DNA of 64,000 nucleotides from Streptomyces lavendulae subsp. lavendulae (lineage in GTDB: Bacteria > Actinomycetota > Actinomycetes > Streptomycetales > Streptomycetaceae). Shown piece after piece: positions 44,823 to 53,613 of this stretch (within the stretch, counting starts at the first letter, position 1; every line of letters starts with the position of its first letter). The stretch covers positions 6,645,501 through 6,709,500 of the forward strand of contig NZ_CP024985.1 of assembly GCF_002803845.1 (NCBI RefSeq), read 5' to 3'. Both the position numbers and the translations under genes were made by a program. Under the pieces are notes generated by a model. That model made no database searches. It was not told where the DNA came from and saw only the letters and a program-made list of their open reading frames with translations.

Positions 44823-45434
44823 GTGAACCAGAAGCGACCCAAGGTCAAGAAGTCGCGTGCCCTCGGCATCGCCCTGACGCCGAAGGCTGTCAAGTACTTC
44901 GAGGCCCGCCCCTACCCGCCGGGCGAGCACGGCCGTGGCCGCAAGCAGAACTCGGACTACAAGGTCCGTCTGCTGGAGAAGCAGCGTCTGCGCGCGCAGT
45001 ACGACATCTCCGAGCGCCAGATGGCCCGCGCGTACGACCGCGCCAAGAAGGCCGAGGGCAAGACGGGCGAGGCGCTGGTCGTCGAGCTTGAGCGTCGTCT
45101 CGACGCCCTGGTGCTGCGTTCGGGCATCGCCCGCACGATCTACCAGGCCCGCCAGATGGTCGTTCACGGCCACATCGAGGTCAACGGCGCCAAGGTCGAC
45201 AAGCCGTCGTTCCGTGTCCGCCCGGACGACGTCATCACCGTGCGCGAGCGCAGCCGCGAGAAGGTTCCGTTCCAGGTTGCCCGTGAGGGTGGCTACGCAG
45301 GCGAGGGCGAGACCCCGCGCTACCTGCAGGTCAACCTGAAGGCCCTGGCCTTCCGCCTGGACCGTGACCCGAACCGCAAGGAAATCCCGGTCATCTGCGA
45401 CGAGCAGCTCGTCGTCGAGTACTACGCCCGCTGA
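44823..45434 (+). CDS. rpsD: 30S ribosomal protein S4
   Basis: Primary 16S rRNA-binding protein of the 30S body. The 203-residue product shows the S4 RNA-binding domain (ERRLDALVLRSGIARTIYQA, VVHGHIEVNGAKV) and the C-terminal LVVEYYAR. It lacks the N-terminal zinc cysteines, so it is the zinc-independent form. The GTG follows GGAGGT with a 9-base gap. As in other actinomycetes it is outside the rpoA operon. Confidence 0.98.
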   Translation: MNQKRPKVKKSRALGIALTPKAVKYFEARPYPPGEHGRGRKQNSDYKVRLLEKQRLRAQYDISERQMARAYDRAKKAEGKTGEALVVELERRLDALVLRSGIARTIYQARQMVVHGHIEVNGAKVDKPSFRVRPDDVITVRERSREKVPFQVAREGGYAGEGETPRYLQVNLKALAFRLDRDPNRKEIPVICDEQLVVEYYAR

Positions 45435-45461
45435 TCCGGCGGCCGTAGCCTCACAGGCTGG

Positions 45462-47630
45462 TCAGCCCGTCGGTTCCCTTTCGGGGGAGCCGACGGGCTT
45501 CCTGTTTTCCGGGCGGGGCCTCGGCAGTTCCGGTACGGACGGCAGCGGCTCCGGCGCCCGCAGCGCCCGCTCGACGAGCTCCTCCCGCGACAGGCTCCGG
45601 CCGTGCCGCGCGCACGCCGCGTACCGCTCCGCACCCAGCAGCTCGCCCGCCCGCTCCCGGCACGTCAGCCTCGGGGCGTTGAAGTACCCCGAGCCGAACA
45701 GCCGCAGGCCGACCCCCTCCCACAGCGGCTCCGCCGCGCCCTGGAGCAGCGCCGCCTCCGCCGCGTACCCCTCGACCGCCGTCACCAGGGCCAGCAGCTC
45801 CACCGCCAGCACCAGGCCGACCGGGTCGCGGAAGGCGTGGTTGATGGTCACGCACTCGGTCAGCCGCCGCCGCGCCTCGGCCGTGGCCCCCGCGTCCAGG
45901 GCCGCGTACGCGAGCACGTAGAGGGCGTACGCCTTCGTCCAGCGCTCCCCGCGCTCCTGGCAGATGTCCTGGACCTCCTCGCACAGCGCGACCGCCCCCG
46001 CCAGGTCCCCCCGGAAGGCCAGCGTCATCGCCAGCTCCACCTGGCACATCAGCACGTTGCTGTTGAGCTCGCCCGTCTCCCGGTACTGCTCCAGGGCCTC
46101 GCCCAGCAGCTCCCCCGCGCGGAGCATGTCGTCCGAGACCAGGGCCAGGCAGCCCATCCGGTGCACCGCGTAGGCCGCCGCCACCCGGTTGCCCGACCGC
46201 TCGGCGCCGTCCCGGCACGCGTGCAGCGCGGCCAGGGAGGGCACCGCGTCCCCCTGGAGCGCGGCGACGTAGCCCAGTACCCACAGCGCCTTGAGCCGCG
46301 AGCCCTCGTACTCCTCGTCCGCCGGGCCGCCCTCCAGGGACCGGTCCAGCCAGTGCCGGCCCTCGGTGAGCCGCCCGCAGCCCGCCCAGTAGAACCACAG
46401 GGTGCCCGCCAGGTACTGGCCCAGGTGCCGCTCCTGCGGCTCGTCCAGGCAGCACTCCAGCGCGAGCCGCAGGTTCGCCAGCTCGGTCTCCACCAGTGCG
46501 GCCACCTCCCGCTGGCGCGGGCCGAACCAGTCCAGCTCGCACCAGGTGGCCAGCCCCAGGTACCAGTCCCGGTGCCGGCGGCGCAGCCGTCCGCAGTCCC
46601 CGAGCGACTCCAGCCAGCCCGCCCCGTAGAGACGTACGGTCTCCAGCATCCGGTAGCGCACCCCGGCCGGCGTCTCCTCCCGGGCGAGCAGGGACTGGGC
46701 GAGCAGCTCCCCGATCAGGTCCAGCACCTCGTCCACCGGCAGATCGGGGCCCCCGCACACGTACTCGACGGCGTCCAGGTCGAACCGCCCGGCGAACACC
46801 GACAGCCGGGCCCACAGCAGCCGCTCCGCCGGGGTGCACAGTTCGTGGCTCCAGCCGATCGCCGTCCGCAGCGCCCGGTGCCGGGGCAGCGCCCCGCGCG
46901 TCCCGCCGGTCAGCAGGGCGAAGCGGTCCTCCAGCCGGGCCAGCACCTGCTCCGGGGACAGCGTCCGCAGCCGGCCGGCCGCCAGCTCCAGGGCCAGCGG
47001 GATCCCGTCGAGCCGCGCGCACAGCTCCGTCAGCACCGGCCGGACCTCCGCCGTCACCGCGAACCCCGGGTCCGCGGCCGTCGCCCGGGCGGTCAGCAGG
47101 GCCAGCGCCTGCGGGGGCTCCAGCGGAGCCAGCGGGAAGCCCGCCTCGCCGTCCAGGCCGAGCGGACGCCGGCCCGCCGCGAGCACCCGCAGACCGGGGG
47201 AGCCGCGCAGCAGCTCCCGCACCAGCCCGGCGGTCTCCTCCACCAGCTGCTCGAACCCGTCCACGACCAGCAGCAGCTCCCGGCCGGCCAGGTGCCCGGC
47301 CAGTACGGACCGCGGCGGGCGGGTGGTGTGGTCGGTCAGCCCGAGCGCCTCGGCCAGCGTGAACTCCAGCAGCGCGGGGTCGCGCACCGGGGACAGCTCG
47401 GCCAGCCACACCCCGTCGGGCCAGCGGTCCCCCGCGTCCTCGGCGGCGGCCCGGGCGGCGGCGAGGGCCAGCCGGGACTTCCCCACCCCGCCGACCCCGG
47501 TGACCGTCACCAGCCGCGAGGACTCCAGCAGGCGCCCCACCGCGGCGAGTTCCTCACCCCGCCCGACGAAGGTGCTCAGCTCCGAGGGAAGATTGCCGGG
47601 CGTCCCGCGCCCCGGAGGTCTCTGTCGCAT
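45462..47630 (-). CDS. STAND (NB-ARC-type) ATPase with helical repeat tail
   Basis: A 722-residue signalling ATPase of the AfsR/LuxR-like STAND class. It begins after a short Pro/Gly-rich stretch with STFVGRGEEL, then the P-loop GVGGVGKS (45-52), Walker B LLLVVDGFEQL (119-129, with G where DNFE is usual), the GxP motif (GIPLALELAAGRL) and a winged-helix remnant. The C-terminal half is helical repeats of TPR-like type ending in a LTCRERAGELLGAERYA-like segment. No SARP or LuxR DNA-binding domain is present. The ATG at 47628-47630 is set by promoter geometry. The gene is convergent with rpsD. Confidence 0.8.
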   Translation of the reverse strand: MRQRPPGRGTPGNLPSELSTFVGRGEELAAVGRLLESSRLVTVTGVGGVGKSRLALAAARAAAEDAGDRWPDGVWLAELSPVRDPALLEFTLAEALGLTDHTTRPPRSVLAGHLAGRELLLVVDGFEQLVEETAGLVRELLRGSPGLRVLAAGRRPLGLDGEAGFPLAPLEPPQALALLTARATAADPGFAVTAEVRPVLTELCARLDGIPLALELAAGRLRTLSPEQVLARLEDRFALLTGGTRGALPRHRALRTAIGWSHELCTPAERLLWARLSVFAGRFDLDAVEYVCGGPDLPVDEVLDLIGELLAQSLLAREETPAGVRYRMLETVRLYGAGWLESLGDCGRLRRRHRDWYLGLATWCELDWFGPRQREVAALVETELANLRLALECCLDEPQERHLGQYLAGTLWFYWAGCGRLTEGRHWLDRSLEGGPADEEYEGSRLKALWVLGYVAALQGDAVPSLAALHACRDGAERSGNRVAAAYAVHRMGCLALVSDDMLRAGELLGEALEQYRETGELNSNVLMCQVELAMTLAFRGDLAGAVALCEEVQDICQERGERWTKAYALYVLAYAALDAGATAEARRRLTECVTINHAFRDPVGLVLAVELLALVTAVEGYAAEAALLQGAAEPLWEGVGLRLFGSGYFNAPRLTCRERAGELLGAERYAACARHGRSLSREELVERALRAPEPLPSVPELPRPRPENRKPVGSPEREPTG
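45464..45499. terminator. Hairpin between convergent rpsD and NB-ARC gene
   Basis: AGCCCGTCGG pairs with CCGACGGGCT, with a weaker inner stem. It lies 30 bases after rpsD and inside the last codons of the minus-strand gene. Confidence 0.7.
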
Positions 47631-47639
47631 GGGACACGG

Positions 47640-47669
47640 AGGGTACTGCTCCGGCTGCGCTGCGTACAA
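47640..47669 (-). promoter_or_regulatory. Promoter of the NB-ARC gene, near-leaderless
   Basis: On the minus strand TTGTAC (47664-47669), 18-base spacer, TACCCT (47640-47645), with the start site expected about 3 bases before the ATG at 47630. Confidence 0.6.
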
Positions 47670-47778
47670 GACGGGCCCGGCGGGCCCCGAATTCCGGTAC
47701 TGCGGCCGATCTCCGGCGCGATAGGGTCGGAGGACGACTTTTCTCCGTAGGTTTCGCAGATTCAGGGAGCGGTGCAAC

Positions 47779-48231
47779 GTGTCCGGTGGAGAGGTGGCCG
47801 GGATCCTCGTGGCCGTCTTCTGGGCCATCCTGGTCTCCTTCCTCGCCGTGGTGCTGGTGAGGCTCGCCCAGGTGCTCAAGGCGACGACCAAACTGGTCGC
47901 CGACGTGACCGAGCAGGCGGTCCCGCTGCTGGCGGACGCCTCGACCACCGTCCGCTCCGCGCGCACCCAGCTCGACCGCGTCGACGCCATCGCGAGCGAC
48001 GTCCAGGAGGTCACCTCCAACGCCTCCGCCCTGTCCTCCACCGTGGCCTCCACCTTCGGCGGGCCGCTCGTCAAGGTCGCGGCCTTCGGCTACGGGGTCC
48101 GCAAGGCCCTGGGCAGGACGGAGGACGCGCCGCAGAAGACATCCCGGCGCACCCGGAGTGACGGCGGCAGCCGTTCCGTGATCGTCGGCCGCACGGTGCC
48201 GTCGGCCCGGGGCCGGAAGCAGAAGGGCTGA
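47779..48231 (+). CDS. DUF948 membrane protein
   Basis: A 150-residue protein with an N-terminal transmembrane helix (VAGILVAVFWAILVSFLAVV) and a helical extracellular or cytosolic rod (LDRVDAIASDVQEVTSNASAL), the DUF948 layout, and a basic tail (GRKQKG). Members are linked to the cell envelope, but the function is unclear. The GTG follows GGGAG; a TAGGGT -10-like site lies at 47723-47728. It is in an operon with the DUF6167 gene and alaS. Confidence 0.87.
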   Translation: MSGGEVAGILVAVFWAILVSFLAVVLVRLAQVLKATTKLVADVTEQAVPLLADASTTVRSARTQLDRVDAIASDVQEVTSNASALSSTVASTFGGPLVKVAAFGYGVRKALGRTEDAPQKTSRRTRSDGGSRSVIVGRTVPSARGRKQKG

Positions 48232-48239
48232 GACCACCG

Positions 48240-48593
48240 ATGTTCCGCCGAGCCTTCTGGTTCACCGCAGGCGCCGCCGCCGGCGTGTGGGCCACCACCA
48301 AGGTCAACCGCCGGCTCAAGCAGCTGACGCCGGAGAGCCTCGCCGCCCAGGCCGCCGACAAGGCGGTGGAGGCGGGTCACCGCCTCAAGGACTTCGCCCT
48401 CGACGTCAAGGCGGGAATGACGCAGCGCGAGGACGAGCTGAACGACGTACTGGGTCTGACCCAGGATCCCGATCGCCCCGACAACGTCACCGCCCTCCCC
48501 GGGCCGCGGCGGCTGAGGGCCATCGCGCACGACCCGCACGACCAGACCACCCACCGATCGAAATTCTCGTACAACCGGAATGAGGACCACTGA
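48240..48593 (+). CDS. DUF6167 family small membrane-associated protein
   Basis: The 117-residue product begins with a hydrophobic stretch (RRAFWFTAGAAAGVWATTK) followed by an amphipathic helical region and a polar His/Asp-rich tail. It matches the actinobacterial DUF6167 group found between DUF948 and alaS. Its stop overlaps the alaS ATG by one base. Function is unknown. Confidence 0.82.
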   Translation: MFRRAFWFTAGAAAGVWATTKVNRRLKQLTPESLAAQAADKAVEAGHRLKDFALDVKAGMTQREDELNDVLGLTQDPDRPDNVTALPGPRRLRAIAHDPHDQTTHRSKFSYNRNEDH

Positions 48594-51262
48594 TGGAGTC
48601 GGCTGAAATCCGCCGCCGCTGGCTGAGCTTCTTCGAGGAGCGCGGTCACACCGTTGTCCCTTCGGCGTCGCTCATCGCGGACGACCCGACTCTGCTGCTG
48701 GTCAACGCGGGCATGGTCCCCTTCAAGCCGTACTTCCTCGGCGAGACCAAGCCCCCGGCCCCCCGCGCCACCAGCGTGCAGAAGTGCGTCCGCACCCCGG
48801 ACATCGAAGAGGTCGGCAAGACCACCCGCCACGGCACGTTCTTCCAGATGTGCGGCAACTTCTCCTTCGGGGACTACTTCAAGGAAGGCGCCATCAAGTA
48901 CGCCTGGGAGCTGCTCACCAGCTCCGTGGCGGACGGCGGCTACGGCCTGGAGCCCGAGAAGCTCTGGATCACCGTCTACCTCGACGACGACGAGGCCGAG
49001 ACGATCTGGCGCGAGGTCATCGGCGTCCCCGCCGAGCGCATCCAGCGCCTGGGCAAGAAGGACAACTTCTGGTCCATGGGCGTCCCCGGCCCCTGCGGCC
49101 CGTGCTCGGAGATCAACTACGACCGCGGCCCCGACTTCGGCGTCGAGGGCGGCCCGGCCGTCAACGACGAGCGCTACGTGGAGATCTGGAACCTGGTCTT
49201 CATGCAGTACGAGCGCGGCGCGGGCGACGGGAAGGAAGACTTCCCGATCCTCGGCGACCTGCCCTCGAAGAACATCGACACCGGTCTCGGCCTCGAACGC
49301 CTCGCGATGATCCTGCAGGGCGTGCAGAACATGTACGAGACCGACACCCTGCGCGTGGTCATGGACAAGGCCACCGAGCTGACCGGCGTGCGGTACGGCG
49401 CCGCCCAGAACACCGACGTCTCCATGCGCGTGGTCGCCGACCACATCCGCACCTCCGTCATGCTCATCGGCGACGGCGTCACCCCCGGCAACGAGGGCCG
49501 CGGCTACGTGCTGCGCCGCATCATGCGCCGTGCCATCCGCAACATGCGCCTCATGGGCGCCACCGGCCCGGTCGTCCAGGACCTCGTCGACGTCGTGATC
49601 GACACGATGGGGCAGCAGTACCCGGAGCTGGTCACCGACCGCAAGCGCATCGAGACCGTCGCGCTCGCCGAAGAGGCCGCCTTCCTCAAGGCCGTCAAGG
49701 GCGGCACGAACATCCTCGACACCGCTGTGAGCGAGACCAAGGCCGCCGGTGGCACGGTCCTCTCCGGCGACAAGGCGTTCCTGCTCCACGACACCTGGGG
49801 CTTCCCGATCGACCTGACCCTGGAGATGGCCGCCGAACAGGGCCTCTCCGTGGACGAGCCCGGCTTCCGCCGCCTCATGCAGGAGCAGCGCGACCGCGCC
49901 AAGGCCGACGCCAAGGCCAAGAAGACCGGCCACGCGGACATGTCCGCCTACCGGGAGATCGCCGACGGCTCCGGCGCCACCGAGTTCACCGGCTACGCCA
50001 CCACCCAGGGCGAGTCCACCGTCGTCGGCCTGCTGGTCAACGGCGTCTCGGCGCCCGCCGCCTCCGAGGGCGACGAGGTCGAGGTCGTCCTCGACCGCAC
50101 CCCCTTCTACGCCGAGGGCGGCGGCCAGCTCGCCGACCAGGGCCGCATCAAGCTCGACTCCGGCGCCGTCATCGTCGTACGCGACGTCCAGCAGCCGGTG
50201 CCCGGCGTCTCCGTGCACAAGGGCTCCGTCCAGGTCGGCGAGGTGACGGTGGGCGCCTCCGCGTACGCCGCCATCGACGTGAACCGCCGCCGGGCCATCG
50301 CCCGCGCCCACTCGGCCACCCACCTGACCCACCAGGCGCTGCGCGACGCCCTCGGCCCCACGGCCGCCCAGGCCGGTTCCGAGAACAGCCCCGGCCGCTT
50401 CCGCTTCGACTTCGGCTCCCCGAACGCCGTCCCGGGCTCGGTCCTCACCGACGTCGAGCAGAAGATCAACGACGTGCTCTCCCGCGAGCTCGACGTCACC
50501 GCCGAGATCATGAGCATCGACGAGGCGAAGAAGCAGGGCGCCATCGCCGAGTTCGGCGAGAAGTACGGCGAGCGCGTGCGCGTCGTCACCATCGGCGACT
50601 TCTCCAAGGAGCTGTGCGGCGGCACGCACGTCGGCAACACCGCCCAGCTGGGCCTGGTGAAGCTGCTCGGCGAGTCCTCCATCGGTTCCGGCGTGCGCCG
50701 CGTCGAGGCCCTGGTGGGCGTGGACGCGTACAACTTCCTCGCCAAGGAGCACACGGTCGTCGCCCAGCTCCAGGAGCTGGTCAAGGGCCGTCCGGAGGAG
50801 CTGCCGGAGAAGATCGCCTCCATGCTCGGCAAGCTGAAGGACGCCGAGAAGGAGATCGAGAAGTTCCGCGCGGAGAAGGTCCTCCAGGCCGCCGCCGGTC
50901 TCGCCGCGGGCGCCCAGGACATCCGCGGCGTGGCCCTCGTGGTCGGCCAGGTGCCGGACGGCACCGGCGCCGACGACCTGCGCAAGCTCGTTCTCGACGT
51001 GCGTGGCCGCATCCAGGGCGACCGCCCGGCCGTCGTCGCCCTCTTCACCACGGCGAACGACCGCCCGCTGACCGTCATCGCCACCAACGAGGCGGCCCGC
51101 GAGCGCGGCCTCAAGGCCGGTGACCTGGTCCGTACCGCCGCCAAGACCCTCGGCGGCGGCGGTGGCGGCAAGCCGGACGTGGCCCAGGGCGGCGGCCAGA
51201 ACCCGGCCGCCATCCCCGAGGCCATCAGCGCCGTCGAGCGCCTCGTCGTCGAGACGGTCTGA
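48593..51262 (+). CDS. alaS: Alanyl-tRNA synthetase
   Basis: Charges and edits tRNA-Ala. The 889-residue product has the class II core (FFQMCGNFSFGDYFK, RFFEERGHT-like start), the editing domain with HxxxH (HSATHLTHQAL) and C-x3-H (CGGTH), and the C-terminal C-Ala domain ending in a glycine-rich stretch (GGGGGGKPDVAQGGG). It starts on the stop of the DUF6167 gene, so it is translationally coupled. Confidence 0.98.
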   Translation: MESAEIRRRWLSFFEERGHTVVPSASLIADDPTLLLVNAGMVPFKPYFLGETKPPAPRATSVQKCVRTPDIEEVGKTTRHGTFFQMCGNFSFGDYFKEGAIKYAWELLTSSVADGGYGLEPEKLWITVYLDDDEAETIWREVIGVPAERIQRLGKKDNFWSMGVPGPCGPCSEINYDRGPDFGVEGGPAVNDERYVEIWNLVFMQYERGAGDGKEDFPILGDLPSKNIDTGLGLERLAMILQGVQNMYETDTLRVVMDKATELTGVRYGAAQNTDVSMRVVADHIRTSVMLIGDGVTPGNEGRGYVLRRIMRRAIRNMRLMGATGPVVQDLVDVVIDTMGQQYPELVTDRKRIETVALAEEAAFLKAVKGGTNILDTAVSETKAAGGTVLSGDKAFLLHDTWGFPIDLTLEMAAEQGLSVDEPGFRRLMQEQRDRAKADAKAKKTGHADMSAYREIADGSGATEFTGYATTQGESTVVGLLVNGVSAPAASEGDEVEVVLDRTPFYAEGGGQLADQGRIKLDSGAVIVVRDVQQPVPGVSVHKGSVQVGEVTVGASAYAAIDVNRRRAIARAHSATHLTHQALRDALGPTAAQAGSENSPGRFRFDFGSPNAVPGSVLTDVEQKINDVLSRELDVTAEIMSIDEAKKQGAIAEFGEKYGERVRVVTIGDFSKELCGGTHVGNTAQLGLVKLLGESSIGSGVRRVEALVGVDAYNFLAKEHTVVAQLQELVKGRPEELPEKIASMLGKLKDAEKEIEKFRAEKVLQAAAGLAAGAQDIRGVALVVGQVPDGTGADDLRKLVLDVRGRIQGDRPAVVALFTTANDRPLTVIATNEAARERGLKAGDLVRTAAKTLGGGGGGKPDVAQGGGQNPAAIPEAISAVERLVVETV

Positions 51263-51264
51263 CG

Positions 51265-51735
51265 ATGACGCTGCGCCGCGGCCGCAGGCTGGCCATCGAC
51301 GTCGGAGACGCCCGGATCGGGGTCGCCTCGTGCGACCCCGACGGGGTGCTCGCCACGCCGGTGGAAACCGTCCCGGGCCGGGACATCCCGTTCGCCCACC
51401 GGCGGCTGCGGCAGCTCGTCGCGGAGTACGAGCCCCTCGAAGTCGTGGTCGGCCTCCCCCGCTCGCTCAGCGGGCGGGAGGGGCCCGCCGCGGCCAAGGT
51501 GCGTGCCTTCGCGAACGAACTTGCGAAGGGCATCAAGCCGGTGACGGTCCGTCTGGTGGACGAGCGGATGACCACGGTCACCGCCGCCCAGGGCCTGCGG
51601 GCCTCCGGGAGGAACGCGAAGAAAGGCCGTTCGGTCATCGACCAGGCAGCCGCAGTGGTCATCCTGCAGAACGCTCTTGAGACCGAACGGGTATCAGGTA
51701 ATCCGCCCGGCGAGTGCGTCGAAGTGGTTGTCTGA
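51265..51735 (+). CDS. ruvX: Holliday junction resolvase-like YqgF/RuvX
   Basis: A 156-residue RNase H-fold protein with the metal-binding aspartate in AIDVGDARIGVAS, E/D in VVVGLPRSLSGREG and VDERMTTVTA, and the C-terminal IDQAAAVVILQ. In bacteria it matures the 5' end of 16S rRNA (YqgF) and was named for resolvase likeness. It starts 2 bases after alaS and is followed by mltG. Confidence 0.95.
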   Translation: MTLRRGRRLAIDVGDARIGVASCDPDGVLATPVETVPGRDIPFAHRRLRQLVAEYEPLEVVVGLPRSLSGREGPAAAKVRAFANELAKGIKPVTVRLVDERMTTVTAAQGLRASGRNAKKGRSVIDQAAAVVILQNALETERVSGNPPGECVEVVV

Positions 51736-51861
51736 TCGCGATACGGTAACGTTCCGCGCGATGTGGCGGCATTCGAACAGCCGTCGCCCACCACTTCAGA
51801 GGCGGAACCGGGTGCCGCGGCAAAGACGCCGCTGCCTCCGTCTCGCGGCTCTAGGGGACCG

Positions 51862-53607
51862 ATGACTGAGTATGGCCGGGGCCGCGCCCCCGAACCCTGG
51901 CACCCGGAGGACCCGCTCTACGGGGACCAGGGTTGGACCGGACAGGCGACCCAGCAGGGTCAGGTGCCCTACGCAGGCGGCCAGCAGCAGTATCCGCAGG
52001 AGCCGCAGTACCAGGAGCCGCAGTACCAGCAGTACCCGGAGCAGTACCAGGAACAGCAGTACCCGCAGCAGCAGTACGTGCCGCAGGACCAGCAGCTCCA
52101 GCACCAGCTCCACCCGCAGCACCAGCAGCTCCACCCGCAGCACCAGCAGCTCCACCCGCAGCCCCAGCCCCAGCCGGTCTACGACGGCCAGGGCTGGGAC
52201 ACCGGGCAGGGGCAGCAGCTCCAGGAGCAGGCGCAGTACCAGGCCGCGCCCGTGGACCCGTACGCGGGCGCGGAGCCCTACGCCCAGCAGGTCGCCGCGG
52301 GCTACCAGGGCGAGGCGCCGGACCTGTACACCACCCCCGAGGCCTTCCCGCCGCCCCAGCCCCCCGGCCGGCGGCGCGCGGAGCCGGAGACGGTCGACGA
52401 GCCGGAGACGGAGGAGGGGGAGGAGTCCCTCCTCGCCGCCGACGCCGACGAGGAGCCCCCGGGCCGCGGCGGCCGCCGCGCGGGCCGGGGCAAGGGCGGC
52501 AAGGGCAAGGGCGGCAAACCCAAGCGCAGCGGCGCGGCCTGCCTGGTCGCGGCCCTCGTCGTGGTCGCCGTCGTCGGCGGTGGCGGCTACTACGGCTACT
52601 CGTACATCAAGGAGCGCTTCGGCGCCACGGAGGACTTCGCGGGCTCCGGCTCGGAGGAGTCGGTCGACATCGAGATCCCCAAGGGCGCGGGCCTCGGCCA
52701 GATGGGCCGCATCCTCAAGGAGGCCGGTGTCGTCGCGAGCGCGCAGGCCTTCGTGGACGCCGCCAACGCCAACCCCAAGGGCAAGTCCATCCAGCCCGGC
52801 GTCTACACGCTGAAGAAGAAGATGTCCGGCGCGGCCGCCGTCGCCGTGATGATCGACCCCACCAAGCTCAACGTCATCACCGTCACCGAGGGCATGCGCA
52901 ACTCCAAGGTGTACGACGCGATCGACAAGAAGCTGGGCAAGCCGGCCGGTACCACCAAGGACATCGCCCAGCGCGAGGCCAAGAACCTCGGCCTGCCGGC
53001 CTGGGCCGGCACCGACCCGAAGCTGATCGACCCGCTGGAGGGCTTCCTCTACCCGACGCGTTACGACCTCGGCAAGGACAGCACCCCCGAGTCCCTGCTC
53101 AAGCAAATGGTCAAGAACGCCACGGCCAAGTACAACGAGCTGGGCATCGAGGGCAAGGCCAAGGAACTGGGCCTGGAGAACCCGCTCCAGGCGGTCACCG
53201 TCGCCAGCCTCGTCAACGCCGAGGGCAAGAACCACGACGACTTCAAGAAGATGGCCGAGGTGGTCTACAACCGCCTCAAGAAGACCAACGACGTCACGAA
53301 CCAGAAGCTCCAGTTCGACTCGACGTACAACTACGTCAAGAACCAGAGCGAGATCAACTTCAACCTGAAGGAAGCCCAGGCCTTCGACAACCCGTACAAC
53401 ACGCACTTCGTCAAGGGACTGCCCCCCGGTCCCATCGGGAACCCCGGCCTGGAGGCGCTGACCGCTACGCTCAGCCCGGACCACGGTGGCTGGATGTTCT
53501 TCGTGTCGGTCGACGGTCACACGACGACCTTCACCAAGACCTACGACGAGCACCTCAAGCTCGTCAACGAGTTCCAGGAACGGCAGAAGCAGAAGAACGG
53601 CGGGTAG
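51862..53607 (+). CDS. mltG: Endolytic transglycosylase MltG (YceG-like)
   Basis: Cuts nascent peptidoglycan strands at the membrane. The 581-residue product has a Gln/Pro/His/Tyr-rich N terminus of about 150 residues, an acidic linker, a Gly/Lys-rich basic patch, a transmembrane helix (CLVAALVVVAVVGGGGYYGY) and the extracellular YceG domain (VTEGMRNSKVYDA, LPPGPIGNPGLEAL). The site of the E. coli catalytic E218 (SIVE-KE) reads SLVN452-A-E454. The ATG at 51862 follows GGGGA; the 99-base extension upstream has no homology. aroE follows 6 bases later. Confidence 0.92.
   Translation: MTEYGRGRAPEPWHPEDPLYGDQGWTGQATQQGQVPYAGGQQQYPQEPQYQEPQYQQYPEQYQEQQYPQQQYVPQDQQLQHQLHPQHQQLHPQHQQLHPQPQPQPVYDGQGWDTGQGQQLQEQAQYQAAPVDPYAGAEPYAQQVAAGYQGEAPDLYTTPEAFPPPQPPGRRRAEPETVDEPETEEGEESLLAADADEEPPGRGGRRAGRGKGGKGKGGKPKRSGAACLVAALVVVAVVGGGGYYGYSYIKERFGATEDFAGSGSEESVDIEIPKGAGLGQMGRILKEAGVVASAQAFVDAANANPKGKSIQPGVYTLKKKMSGAAAVAVMIDPTKLNVITVTEGMRNSKVYDAIDKKLGKPAGTTKDIAQREAKNLGLPAWAGTDPKLIDPLEGFLYPTRYDLGKDSTPESLLKQMVKNATAKYNELGIEGKAKELGLENPLQAVTVASLVNAEGKNHDDFKKMAEVVYNRLKKTNDVTNQKLQFDSTYNYVKNQSEINFNLKEAQAFDNPYNTHFVKGLPPGPIGNPGLEALTATLSPDHGGWMFFVSVDGHTTTFTKTYDEHLKLVNEFQERQKQKNGG
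52102..52161 (+). repeat. 21-bp in-frame repeat in mltG
   Basis: CACCAGCAGCTCCACCCGCAG-type units: one 18-base unit (52102-52119) then two exact 21-base units (52120-52140, 52141-52161), coding HQ(Q)LHPQ. The array sits in the cytosolic low-complexity region and can change length by slippage. Confidence 0.85.
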
Positions 53608-53613
53608 CAGGAC

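Noticed and set aside
52081..52200. Possible CRISPR-like or minisatellite array
   Set aside because: The 21-bp units are adjacent without spacers and code in frame for the Gln/His/Pro-rich part of MltG.
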